Below, in pieces: positions 25,143 to 32,375 of a stretch of DNA of 38,528 nucleotides. The first letter of the stretch is position 1; each line of letters begins with the position of its first letter. The stretch spans positions 1 to 38,528 of the forward strand of contig CAYVDJ010000108.1 of assembly GCA_964450755.1 (NCBI GenBank). The letters run 5' to 3'. The notes beneath the pieces were generated by a model, which saw only the letters and a list, made by a program, of their open reading frames with translations, did not search any database and was not told the origin of the DNA. The position numbers and the translations under genes are program-made. The stretch is from JAADDG01 sp964450755. GTDB taxonomy: Bacteria; Campylobacterota; Campylobacteria; Campylobacterales; JAADDG01.

Positions 25143-25574
25143 CTATCCCATAGGTACCTGCTCAAAATCAGACTCTTTTATATTTTTGTTCTGATTTAGC
25201 AGGTCAAAAAGTTTTTGCCACTTTTGTCTGTCGTATCTGTGGACACCTTTGAGCCATATTGCGTTATTTGGCAAATAACCGTTTCTTTTGGTGTTTTCTG
25301 TTATCTGGGCTACCTGTTTGTGTCTGCATGCTCCAAAACATCGGCTTCTTGTTATTTTGATACGGTTTTTTCCTCTGTTTAATCCCATCTCTTTTGTGAT
25401 CTCTCTTAACTCATCTGCCAGATTTTCTTTTGAAACACCTGTGCATCGTGGACTGTCACATATAAAGATTTGGGTTTTATAGTGCATCATGGGTTTGTTT
25501 GGATCAAGATGTCGGGGTTTGCATTTAAAACCTTCAACAACCTCACTTCCCATTGTATTTTTGTGTCCCATCAT
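25143..25574 (-). CDS. Thioredoxin-like [2Fe-2S] ferredoxin, cobalamin-cluster associated
   Basis: This 143-aa protein has the segments TQIFICDSPRCTGVS and ITRSRCFGACRHKQVA. Together they give Cys-x4-Cys and Cys-x3-Cys pairs, the ligand set expected of thioredoxin-like [2Fe-2S] ferredoxins. The rest is an alpha/beta fold with a Lys/Trp-rich C-terminus (YDRQKWQKLFDLL). The start at 25574 or the next ATG (25571) overlaps the cbiC 3' end by about 30 bp, with AAAGGA just ahead, so it is probably translationally coupled to cbiC. Context suggests an electron-transfer role in corrin ring or cobalt chemistry; that is inference. It could also be a general redox protein. Confidence 0.7.
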   Translation of the reverse strand: MMGHKNTMGSEVVEGFKCKPRHLDPNKPMMHYKTQIFICDSPRCTGVSKENLADELREITKEMGLNRGKNRIKITRSRCFGACRHKQVAQITENTKRNGYLPNNAIWLKGVHRYDRQKWQKLFDLLNQNKNIKESDFEQVPMG

Positions 25575-26253
25575 AATCCTTTATCAGTTTGTAAACGGCA
25601 TGAAGAGTGGCAACAACCATGGTAGAAGAACCAAATCTTCCTCTCATCACAACTCCCTCACCTTTAAAATATTTCAAAAATTCCTCTCCATACTCTTTTG
25701 ACTCTTTTACATTGACAAAACCAACCGGAAAAAGCAAAAGAGATATATTTTTAACAGATATATTATATTTTATGATGCTGTTTATCGCTGCATAGATAAA
25801 TGTCGGTGCATTTCCACAGGCGATAACAAGTTTTTCATCCTGAAATTTTTCTACGGCATACTCCACAGCCGCATAACTTCTTGTAGTGGCGTTTTCTTCG
25901 GCTCTTTTATAGATAAAATCCTCATTGATATAACAGATAACTTCATTTTGATATTTTTTTGTATAAAATTCACTGATGCCGCTTTTTATCATATTGGTAT
26001 CGACGATTATTTTGGCTCGGTTTGTCAAAAGCTCTTTTGTATGTGAGATCGCATCTTTTGTAAAAAAGATATTCTCCAAAACCTCATCAAAACAGGCGGT
26101 AGTGTGAATGAGTCTCTTTATAACCTCTCTTTCATCTTTGGAAAAATTATAAAATTTCGGATAGTTTTTTATCTCATCCTCTATCGTTTCAAAAGATCTC
26201 AAAGAGATATCACTTCCGATATTCAGAGGTGGCTGTTTTATGGTAAAGCCCAT
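25543..26253 (-). CDS. cbiC: Precorrin-8X / cobalt-precorrin-8 methylmutase
   Basis: This 236-aa protein is CbiC/CobH. It contains KRLIHTTACFD with the catalytic His, NRAKIIVDTNMIKSGI, ATTRSYAAVEYA, IACGNAPTFIYAAI and LLFPVGFVNVKESKEYG, all hallmark segments. It moves a methyl group from C-11 to C-12 to form (cobalt-)hydrogenobyrinate in corrin synthesis. It lies 26 bp after cbiA and overlaps the ferredoxin-like gene. Length is normal for the family. Confidence 0.93.
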   Translation of the reverse strand: MGFTIKQPPLNIGSDISLRSFETIEDEIKNYPKFYNFSKDEREVIKRLIHTTACFDEVLENIFFTKDAISHTKELLTNRAKIIVDTNMIKSGISEFYTKKYQNEVICYINEDFIYKRAEENATTRSYAAVEYAVEKFQDEKLVIACGNAPTFIYAAINSIIKYNISVKNISLLLFPVGFVNVKESKEYGEEFLKYFKGEGVVMRGRFGSSTMVVATLHAVYKLIKDYDGTQKYNGK

Positions 26254-26279
26254 TTTAAACCTTCGTTTTTTTGGGCTTA

Positions 26280-27533
26280 TTATATCAAATCCAAAATTAC
26301 CTTTTCATTTGACCTAAACATTGTATGCAGATATGTTCCGTAAACTTTGCCTTTTTTCCAGCTTCCGTACTCTCCCTTTTTGCCTTTGTAGAGGATATCT
26401 TCTCCTTTTGGGGGATTTATCGCTTTGGTATAGTGAAAAGCGTGTCCTTTGATACCTTTGGTTGTGTGATAATAACCAAGCCTTACTCTTTTGTTTTTAA
26501 GTTCAAAATCGATATCCAAAATTTTGCTCATCTTTTTGTCATCAACTCTGTTTGAGAGATACAAAAGCCCTGCACATTCGGCATAGATCGGTTTTGTAGA
26601 GGCAAATCTTATCAGGGAATTTTTAAATCTGTCGGAATTTTTTATCTTTGAGTACGCCTCTTCGCTCTCCACATATCCGCCCGGAATAAACAAGAAGTCC
26701 GTATCATGCGGTATCTCTTCATCATTTTCCGCACTTACAAAGACAACTTCTTTAAACAGCTCTTTTAAAAACTCCACATTGTCATGATAGATAAAAGAGA
26801 AACAACTGTCTTTTACAATAGCGGCTTTTTTATCGGTTTTTGTGATTTTGTTAAAGGGATATCCTTTGAATCTCTCTTTTGATATTCCTGCAACAAGAGC
26901 TATTTTCCTCAGATCGATATGCTTTAAAACTTCTTTTGAAAGAGCGGCTGTTTTGTCTTTTTCACTGAGAGAGAGTCCCAAATATGTGCTTTTGAGACTC
27001 TCAAGATTTTTTGGTATCCATCCCAAAACCTCTATGTCATCAAAATTTCTCTTTATCTCTTTTTTTATCAACTCATAGTGCATCTGTGAAGAGAGACGGT
27101 TTAAAACCACTCCTTTTATCGTATTGTCTTTTTTAAATGTTTTCATCCCTTTTATCAAAGCCGATATCGTGATATAACTTCCGCTTCCATCTATGACAAG
27201 GATCGTATTTATCCCCAAAAGTCTGCCGATATCATAAGCGCTGCAACCTTTTTCCATTCCGTCATAATATCCCATGACTCCCTCTATCACGGAGATATTT
27301 TTATCACTGTATCTCTCAAAAGTCCACCTGAGCTGATCAGAGTTCATCATATAACCGTCAAGGTTTACAGAGGGAGTGTTTGTGATACTTTCATGAAACT
27401 GTGGGTCGATAAAATCGGGACCTGTCTTAAAAGCTCTGACACTTTTTCTAAAATAGTGTAAAAGTGCGCTGCTAAAGATGGTTTTGCCCTGATTGGAAGC
27501 AACAGCGGAGATGATAACAGCTTTTGATCTCAT
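26280..27533 (-). CDS. cbiA: Cobyrinate a,c-diamide synthase
   Basis: This 417-aa enzyme has an N-terminal P-loop domain (SAVASNQGKTIFSSALLHYF, with GKT at residues 16-18), FKTGPDFIDPQFHE, and VIEGVMGYYDG. A C-terminal class I glutamine amidotransferase-like domain carries DFLFIPGGYVESEE and the nucleophile region YAECAGLLYLS. It amidates the a and c side chains of cobyrinic acid using glutamine and ATP. It is the first gene of the minus-strand trio cbiA-cbiC-ferredoxin, with a TATAAT on the minus strand 22 bp before its start. Length is a little below the usual 450-460. Confidence 0.93.
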   Translation of the reverse strand: MRSKAVIISAVASNQGKTIFSSALLHYFRKSVRAFKTGPDFIDPQFHESITNTPSVNLDGYMMNSDQLRWTFERYSDKNISVIEGVMGYYDGMEKGCSAYDIGRLLGINTILVIDGSGSYITISALIKGMKTFKKDNTIKGVVLNRLSSQMHYELIKKEIKRNFDDIEVLGWIPKNLESLKSTYLGLSLSEKDKTAALSKEVLKHIDLRKIALVAGISKERFKGYPFNKITKTDKKAAIVKDSCFSFIYHDNVEFLKELFKEVVFVSAENDEEIPHDTDFLFIPGGYVESEEAYSKIKNSDRFKNSLIRFASTKPIYAECAGLLYLSNRVDDKKMSKILDIDFELKNKRVRLGYYHTTKGIKGHAFHYTKAINPPKGEDILYKGKKGEYGSWKKGKVYGTYLHTMFRSNEKVILDLI

Positions 27534-27555
27534 TTTGTTTTGACTTTTTTATGAG

Positions 27556-27561
27556 ATTATA
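27556..27561 (-). promoter_or_regulatory. Putative -10 box for cbiA
   Basis: TATAAT on the minus strand lies 22 bp before the cbiA ATG. No cobalamin riboswitch fits in the 128-bp gap to mgtE, and no B12-box-like string was seen. Confidence 0.45.
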
Positions 27562-27616
27562 ATCAAATCATCAAAGATTGTCAAAAATTTAGAGCTGCCT
27601 TAAAGTAAATATTCGT

Positions 27617-27622
27617 TATACT
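27617..27622 (+). promoter_or_regulatory. Putative -10 box for mgtE
   Basis: TATACT lies about 39 bp before the mgtE ATG, with GGGAGG as ribosome binding site. No magnesium riboswitch is recognisable in the short leader. Confidence 0.4.
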
Positions 27623-27661
27623 CTTTTTTGAAAACAGAAGACAGAAGAGGGAGGTTTAGAG

Positions 27662-29038
27662 ATGTCTAAAAAAAGAGATAAAAAATTGGAATATGAGATA
27701 ACTACTCTTGAGAGTTTTTTAGATGATAATTCCTCTATACAGCTTCACCCTTCCGATATTGCAAAGATTTTAAAAAATATAAAAAACAGTGATGAAGAGA
27801 GGTATGTTTATTATCTGAAAATGGTTCCCAATGAAATTTTGGGTGATGTTGTTTTGGAGCTTCCCGAACAGTATCTAAAAGATGTTATAGAAGAGATACC
27901 CTCAAACCGTCTCAGTGAAGCTGTCAAAGAGTTGGAGAGTGATGATGCTACCGACCTTATTCAGGATATAGAAGAGATAGATGAAGATAAAGCAGAAGAG
28001 GTTTTATCCGGTCTTGATGAAAATGAGCAAAAAGATATCAAAAAATTAAGCTCCTATGAAGATGACGAAGCCGGTGCATATATGCAGACAGAACTTTTTT
28101 CGGCAAGATTGAATGAGAAGATAGAAGATGCCGTCAGAAGGTTAAGACAACAAAAGGAAGAGGGAAAACTCGAAAATGTTCATCAGGTCTATATCGTTGA
28201 TGAATTTGGAAGACTTCTTTTTACCGTCTCTTTGGAGGATCTGATAACCTTTGATTTTTCCAAAACCTTTAAGGAAGCTTTTGGTGATCAGATAGAGGAG
28301 TCAGGTATCCGATATGCCAAAGATACAACCAAAATAGATGATGTTTTGCATATTTTTGAAGAGTATGATCTCTCTGCACTGCCGGTAATAGACAAAGACG
28401 GCAGATTGATAGGTCGTATCACTTCGGATGATATCTATGATCTTATCCAGGAAAACGCTACAGAACAGATCTATAATTTGGCAGGTGTAAGTGATGAAGC
28501 TGAACATGAGGACAATCTTCTAATCACCGGTCAAAAAAGGGCTGTATGGCTTTTTATCAATCTTGGTACGGCAATCCTTGCCTCTTTGGTTATAGGATTT
28601 TTTGAAAGTACGATTCAACAGTATGTGGCATTGGCGGTTTTGATGCCGATAGTCGCTTCTATGGGAGGAAATGCCGGAACCCAGACTCTTACAGTTGTAG
28701 TAAGGCAGTTGGCACTTGGAGAAATTGATCTGCAAAATGCCAAAAACGCTTTAAAAAAAGAGGTTTTGATAGCCGTGATAAACGGGATACTTTTTGCTTT
28801 GGTGATGGGGCTTATAGCCTTTTTGTGGTTTAACGATACAAAACTTGGTTTTGTTATAGCTCTTGCCATGGTGATAAATCTTTTTGCTGCCGGTTTTTTC
28901 GGTGCCGTTATCCCTCTTTTGTTAAAAAAACTTCATATCGATCCGGCGGTTGGAAGTACGGTTTTGCTGACAACCGTTACCGATGTGGTGGGATTTTTTG
29001 CATTTTTGGGATTGGCAAAAGTTTTTTTGCTTGGATAA
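27662..29038 (+). CDS. mgtE: Magnesium transporter MgtE
   Basis: This 458-aa protein has the full MgtE layout: a helical MgtE_N domain (about 30-135), a CBS pair (about 140-265, with DDVLHIFEEYDLSALPVID), and five C-terminal membrane helices. The second helix region has LMPIVASMGGNAGTQTL, the conserved cation-selectivity segment. The cytosolic domains act as a Mg2+ sensor that gates the channel. It is transcribed alone on the plus strand between two minus-strand cobalamin blocks. Confidence 0.93.
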   Translation: MSKKRDKKLEYEITTLESFLDDNSSIQLHPSDIAKILKNIKNSDEERYVYYLKMVPNEILGDVVLELPEQYLKDVIEEIPSNRLSEAVKELESDDATDLIQDIEEIDEDKAEEVLSGLDENEQKDIKKLSSYEDDEAGAYMQTELFSARLNEKIEDAVRRLRQQKEEGKLENVHQVYIVDEFGRLLFTVSLEDLITFDFSKTFKEAFGDQIEESGIRYAKDTTKIDDVLHIFEEYDLSALPVIDKDGRLIGRITSDDIYDLIQENATEQIYNLAGVSDEAEHEDNLLITGQKRAVWLFINLGTAILASLVIGFFESTIQQYVALAVLMPIVASMGGNAGTQTLTVVVRQLALGEIDLQNAKNALKKEVLIAVINGILFALVMGLIAFLWFNDTKLGFVIALAMVINLFAAGFFGAVIPLLLKKLHIDPAVGSTVLLTTVTDVVGFFAFLGLAKVFLLG

Positions 29039-29097
29039 GCTGTGTGGAATTTGGGATATTTCTTCCTCCTGCTTTGTTTGAAGATACAGAGTTTCAC

Positions 29098-29844
29098 TCA
29101 AACCGCCAAAAACAGATTTAAAACCAAAAATTCATTCATCTCTATAATAAATCCCAAAATATCACCGTTTATAAAACCGGTCTTTTTTTTAAGACAAGAT
29201 GATAAAACGATAGTCAGTAAAAAAGAGAGAGCGATAACAAAGAGGGCTTTTATACCTGTCAGTATAAAGGCAAAAAGGAGATAAAAAAGTATCATAAAAA
29301 AGAAAATCTCTTTGGAAAGAGAGTTTTTCAGAGTATTCGCAAGGACGCTTTTTGGATGTATATCAAAATATTTCAGAGTAAAGATGATAGAGAGTCTTGC
29401 AAAAACTGCCGCTGTCAAAAAGCCATAAAAGATATCTTTTGTCAAAAGATATGACACAGCCGTCATCTTCAACATCAAAAACAAAACAACAAAAACAACT
29501 CCCACCGCTCCAACCGTCGGCTCTTTCATGATCTTATAGACATCTTTGCCGCTGTGAGATGCAAAGAGTGCATCGACAGTATCTATCACAGCTTCAAGAT
29601 GTAAAAAACCATACAGAGTCATATAAAAAACTCCGCTAAAAACAGCAGCATAAAAAGGCGGGAAAAAGCGGGAAAGAAGAGTAAAAAGCATAATTGCCAA
29701 AAGAGACAAAACTCCTCCGACAAAGGGTATAAAAAACAAAAAAGCCTTATCGGACTTTTTGGTTTGTATGATATCTTTAAATTTTACCGGCAAGATGGAA
29801 AAATATGAAAAAGAGAGCTTCAAACCATAAAGTATCTCCCTCAT
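29098..29844 (-). CDS. cobS: Adenosylcobinamide-GDP ribazoletransferase
   Basis: This 248-aa membrane protein has the N-terminal GLKLSFSYFSILPVKF segment and the LHLEAVIDTVDALFASHSGKD motif near residues 80-100, where family members have 'H.DG..D..DG' with acidic metal ligands. TVGAVGVVFVVL follows, then several hydrophobic helices and NGDILGFIIEMNEF at the C-terminus. CobS joins adenosylcobinamide-GDP to alpha-ribazole, the last assembly step of the nucleotide loop. It overlaps cobU by 4 bp. The usual 'DG' is partly replaced (EAVID), but the Asp pairs remain. Confidence 0.88.
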   Translation of the reverse strand: MREILYGLKLSFSYFSILPVKFKDIIQTKKSDKAFLFFIPFVGGVLSLLAIMLFTLLSRFFPPFYAAVFSGVFYMTLYGFLHLEAVIDTVDALFASHSGKDVYKIMKEPTVGAVGVVFVVLFLMLKMTAVSYLLTKDIFYGFLTAAVFARLSIIFTLKYFDIHPKSVLANTLKNSLSKEIFFFMILFYLLFAFILTGIKALFVIALSFLLTIVLSSCLKKKTGFINGDILGFIIEMNEFLVLNLFLAV

Positions 29845-30341
29845 TTGAGTCTCTTTTTTATCCCCAAAACCACATGATAAACTCTATCAGCCTCTTTTGC
29901 CACCATCTGCCCTGTAAGTCCGCTTAGATCTATATATCTTCTTGAGTATCTCTCCGCCGGAGATATCCCCGAACCAACTTCATTTAATACAAAAACAATA
30001 TCAGCATCTATTTTCAAAACTTCCTCTATCTCTTTTAATATCTCTTTATCGGAAAGTTTTCTTTCCATAGCATTTAAGAGCCACATACCAAGACAATCTA
30101 TCAGATAAACTCCTCCCTCTTTTATGACAGATGAGAGCCTGAAGGGTTCACAAACGGTTTTAAATCTCTCACCTCTTCTTATCTGATGATATTTTATCCT
30201 CTCTTGCATCTCTTTATCATCATAGGTGTTATCATAAGTGGCTATATAGACGGGTGTTTTATCTTTTTTGATAGATTCCGCCTCCTCTTCGGCAAGACGG
30301 CTTTTACCGCTTCTTTGACCTCCGTAATAGAGTATTTTCAT
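29841..30341 (-). CDS. cobU: Adenosylcobinamide kinase / GMP guanylyltransferase
   Basis: This 166-aa protein has the Walker A motif YGGQRSGKSRLAE near residues 6-18, then VYIATYDNTYDDKEMQERIK with HQIRRGERFKT (the guanylylated His region), YLIDCLGMWLLN and VLNEVGSGISP. It phosphorylates adenosylcobinamide and attaches GMP for the CobS step. It overlaps cobT by 4 bp and cobS by 4 bp, so cobT-cobU-cobS is one tightly coupled unit. Confidence 0.93.
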   Translation of the reverse strand: MKILYYGGQRSGKSRLAEEEAESIKKDKTPVYIATYDNTYDDKEMQERIKYHQIRRGERFKTVCEPFRLSSVIKEGGVYLIDCLGMWLLNAMERKLSDKEILKEIEEVLKIDADIVFVLNEVGSGISPAERYSRRYIDLSGLTGQMVAKEADRVYHVVLGIKKRLK

Positions 30342-31396
30342 ACTCCAAGAAGCCTTTGTACTCCCTGTAGGATATCTTCTTGTTTCAATCCTCTTAGATA
30401 TCCGTAAACGATAGCGGCTCCGGCGCCTACTCCTTCTTTTGCCTCTCCTTTGTCATAGAGTTTTAAAATATCAAGCTTTGAGTCTTTGAAACTCATATCG
30501 CCGTAAAAAGCATTCGGAGTAAAAGAGAGATTTGAAAGCAGTTTTTCTATATCGGAGTTTGGATCTTCATAAACCCATCTTGTCGTAGCAAGAGCTATAT
30601 TTTCGCTACAGGCTTTTTCCCCCTCTTTTAAAAGTCTGTCTATGATGATCATAACAGCCGCCATTTGCGTACCGCCTCCCAAAAGCACCTTTTTTTCAAA
30701 ACTAGCTTCCATAGCAAAACCGGCACTGAATATGAGCATATTGTCGCTGACAACCGATAATCTCTCAAAAGTATCCATTTTTTTATCAATGTGATTTAGA
30801 GCTTTTTGAACGACCTCTTCTTTGATCGATTTTGGATTATCTTTGAAAGATGATGAAAAAAGCCCTTTTGCCTCGTATCCCAAAGCCAAAGCGGTGGCAT
30901 AGGCAGTTGTCGTTCCGGCAGGTGTGGTTTCTGCCAAAATGATATAATCGCTTTTTGTTTTAAACTCCTTTGCAAAAGCTTTTCCTTTTTCAAAAATCTC
31001 TCTTGCCTCTATCTTTGCGTTTTGATCAATCCTGCCGGATGGTTTTATACCAAAATCATGAACCTTTGCATTTTTGATTTGGGGTTTTTTCTCAAATCCC
31101 AGATTCAGTATCTCTATCGAAGAGAAAGGAGTCTCAAGAGATACGGCTCTTGTTATAAGGGCGGGAGTGGGAACACCTTTTGGAGTTTTTGCCAAATCTT
31201 CCAAAGATTTAACCTCCCCGTCACATAAAAATTCACTGTCCAAAGTCGGCGTAAGATAGATCATCCCCTCTATCCCCGCTTGTGTGATACCCTCTATCTC
31301 CGAAGTTTCAGTAACACAGCACCCAAGCAAAAAAGGCGCTTTGTCTTTTTTCAACCCCTCCAAAAAATTTTTATCTCCGCTGAATGAAACAACCAA
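30338..31396 (-). CDS. cobT: Archaeal-type CobT phosphoribosyltransferase
   Basis: This 352-aa protein matches the TIGR00303-type nicotinate-nucleotide-dependent phosphoribosyltransferase found in archaea and cyanobacteria. It contains FLLGCCVTETSEIEGITQAG, PTPALITRAVSLE, ILAETTPAGTTTAYATAL and KKVLLGGGTQMAAVMIII. It activates the lower-ligand base to alpha-ribazole phosphate. It starts at TTG (31396-31394) with AGGAG 6 bp ahead; no in-frame ATG is near. It begins the cobT-cobU-cobS unit. The classical bacterial CobT motif set is not seen, so the archaeal-type call is fairly firm. Confidence 0.88.
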   Translation of the reverse strand: MVVSFSGDKNFLEGLKKDKAPFLLGCCVTETSEIEGITQAGIEGMIYLTPTLDSEFLCDGEVKSLEDLAKTPKGVPTPALITRAVSLETPFSSIEILNLGFEKKPQIKNAKVHDFGIKPSGRIDQNAKIEAREIFEKGKAFAKEFKTKSDYIILAETTPAGTTTAYATALALGYEAKGLFSSSFKDNPKSIKEEVVQKALNHIDKKMDTFERLSVVSDNMLIFSAGFAMEASFEKKVLLGGGTQMAAVMIIIDRLLKEGEKACSENIALATTRWVYEDPNSDIEKLLSNLSFTPNAFYGDMSFKDSKLDILKLYDKGEAKEGVGAGAAIVYGYLRGLKQEDILQGVQRLLGV

Positions 31397-31530
31397 TCCT
31401 GACTCCTAACTAATAAATTTATCAAAATTATATCCAAAAGGATTATTAACTGACCTTACGCTATACTTTTAATAACCTCAGGAAATACAACTGATGCCCA
31501 ATGCCGAATTTGTTTTTTTGGGAAAAATAT

Positions 31531-31640
31531 GGAAGTGCTTTAGCATTACCCAAGGTGCGACTAAAGTCGCACTTCCAAAAACTCCTGAATTTGGCTGTTT
31601 GCAAAACATATTTTGCTTAAGGAAATGAGTTGTACTTCCG
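31531..31640. repeat. Short dispersed repeat, copy 2, with nested hairpins
   Basis: GGAAGTGC (31531-31538) pairs with GCACTTCC (31569-31576). A competing perfect stem is GTGCGACT (31555-31562) with AGTCGCAC (31565-31572). ATTTTGCTTAAG (31610-31621) and GAAATG follow, in the order seen at 512-586. The unit fills most of the gap 31397-31669 between cobT and the aldolase-like gene; I see nothing else there. Possible MITE or REP-like element; no encoded protein is supported. Confidence 0.5.
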
Positions 31641-31669
31641 TGTGTGGAATAAGACAAAAAGGAAAAAAT

Positions 31670-32242
31670 GTGCAAAAAGTTTTATCCAATGAGATCAAAA
31701 AAGTGGCTCTTTCTATGTTTAGAAAAAACTTTTTCGGTATCTTTCACGGTTCTATTTCAGCAAAAATAAAAGAAAACCAGTTTCTTATCAATAAAAAAGA
31801 TGCGATATTTGACGAACTGAATGACAATGATTTCATAGCTCTTTATCTAAAAGAGGACTACCGATATAATGATGCCAGTATAGATGCGGGTATCCATCAG
31901 CATATTTATCAAAATATAAGTCAGGCAAAATACATAAGCTACTCAATGCCGCCTTTTGTTACCTCTTATGCGCTTGTTTACGACAAAATTATACCAAAAG
32001 ACTACTTTGGCAATAAATTTTTAGAAGAGATAAAAGTTTATGATCCCAAAAAATTCAGTGACTGGTACGACAGAGCGGAATATGAAATATACAAATACTT
32101 CAAAAAAACCTCCAAAAACATTATCGTAATCAGAGGATACGGAGTCTATACCTATGACAGAGATATAAACCAGATGGCAAAAAATATCGCTATTTTGGAA
32201 AACAGTTGCAAACTGCTTTTTAGATCCAAACTGCTTTTGTAA
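31670..32242 (+). CDS. Class II aldolase/adducin-like protein lacking zinc ligands
   Basis: This 190-aa protein has the class II aldolase/adducin fold markers: FFGIFHGSISAKIKENQFLI (about 21-40), SIDAGIHQHIYQN (about 70-82), PFVTSYALVYD and a C-terminal IIVIRGYGVYTYDRD. In active enzymes the zinc site is H-x-H plus a third His and a catalytic Glu. Aligned by eye, these read Tyr91-Ser-Met93, Tyr157 and Asp72 here. I start it at the GTG at 31670, which has AAGGA 7 bp upstream; an ATG at 31613 would run through the repeat and has no clear site. Probably non-catalytic or altered. It may be unrelated to its neighbours. Confidence 0.7.
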   Translation: MQKVLSNEIKKVALSMFRKNFFGIFHGSISAKIKENQFLINKKDAIFDELNDNDFIALYLKEDYRYNDASIDAGIHQHIYQNISQAKYISYSMPPFVTSYALVYDKIIPKDYFGNKFLEEIKVYDPKKFSDWYDRAEYEIYKYFKKTSKNIIVIRGYGVYTYDRDINQMAKNIAILENSCKLLFRSKLLL

Positions 32243-32375
32243 CTTACTGTAAGCTCTAAAATATAAAATCTTTTTTCTTGGATATTTTTATAACACGATA
32301 TAGTGTGTAAAATAAATTTTAAATCAATTCATAAAACTTACCGATATTCCAGATAAACTATATACAGGAATATTG

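Noticed and set aside
27534..27661. Possible cobalamin or magnesium riboswitch between cbiA and mgtE
   Set aside because: The gap is only 128 bp with two opposed promoters, and no B12 box or M-box-like pairing is visible.
29042..29284. Plus-strand open frame after mgtE
   Set aside because: It lies almost wholly opposite cobS, has no ribosome binding site or domain, and its composition is that of an antisense frame.
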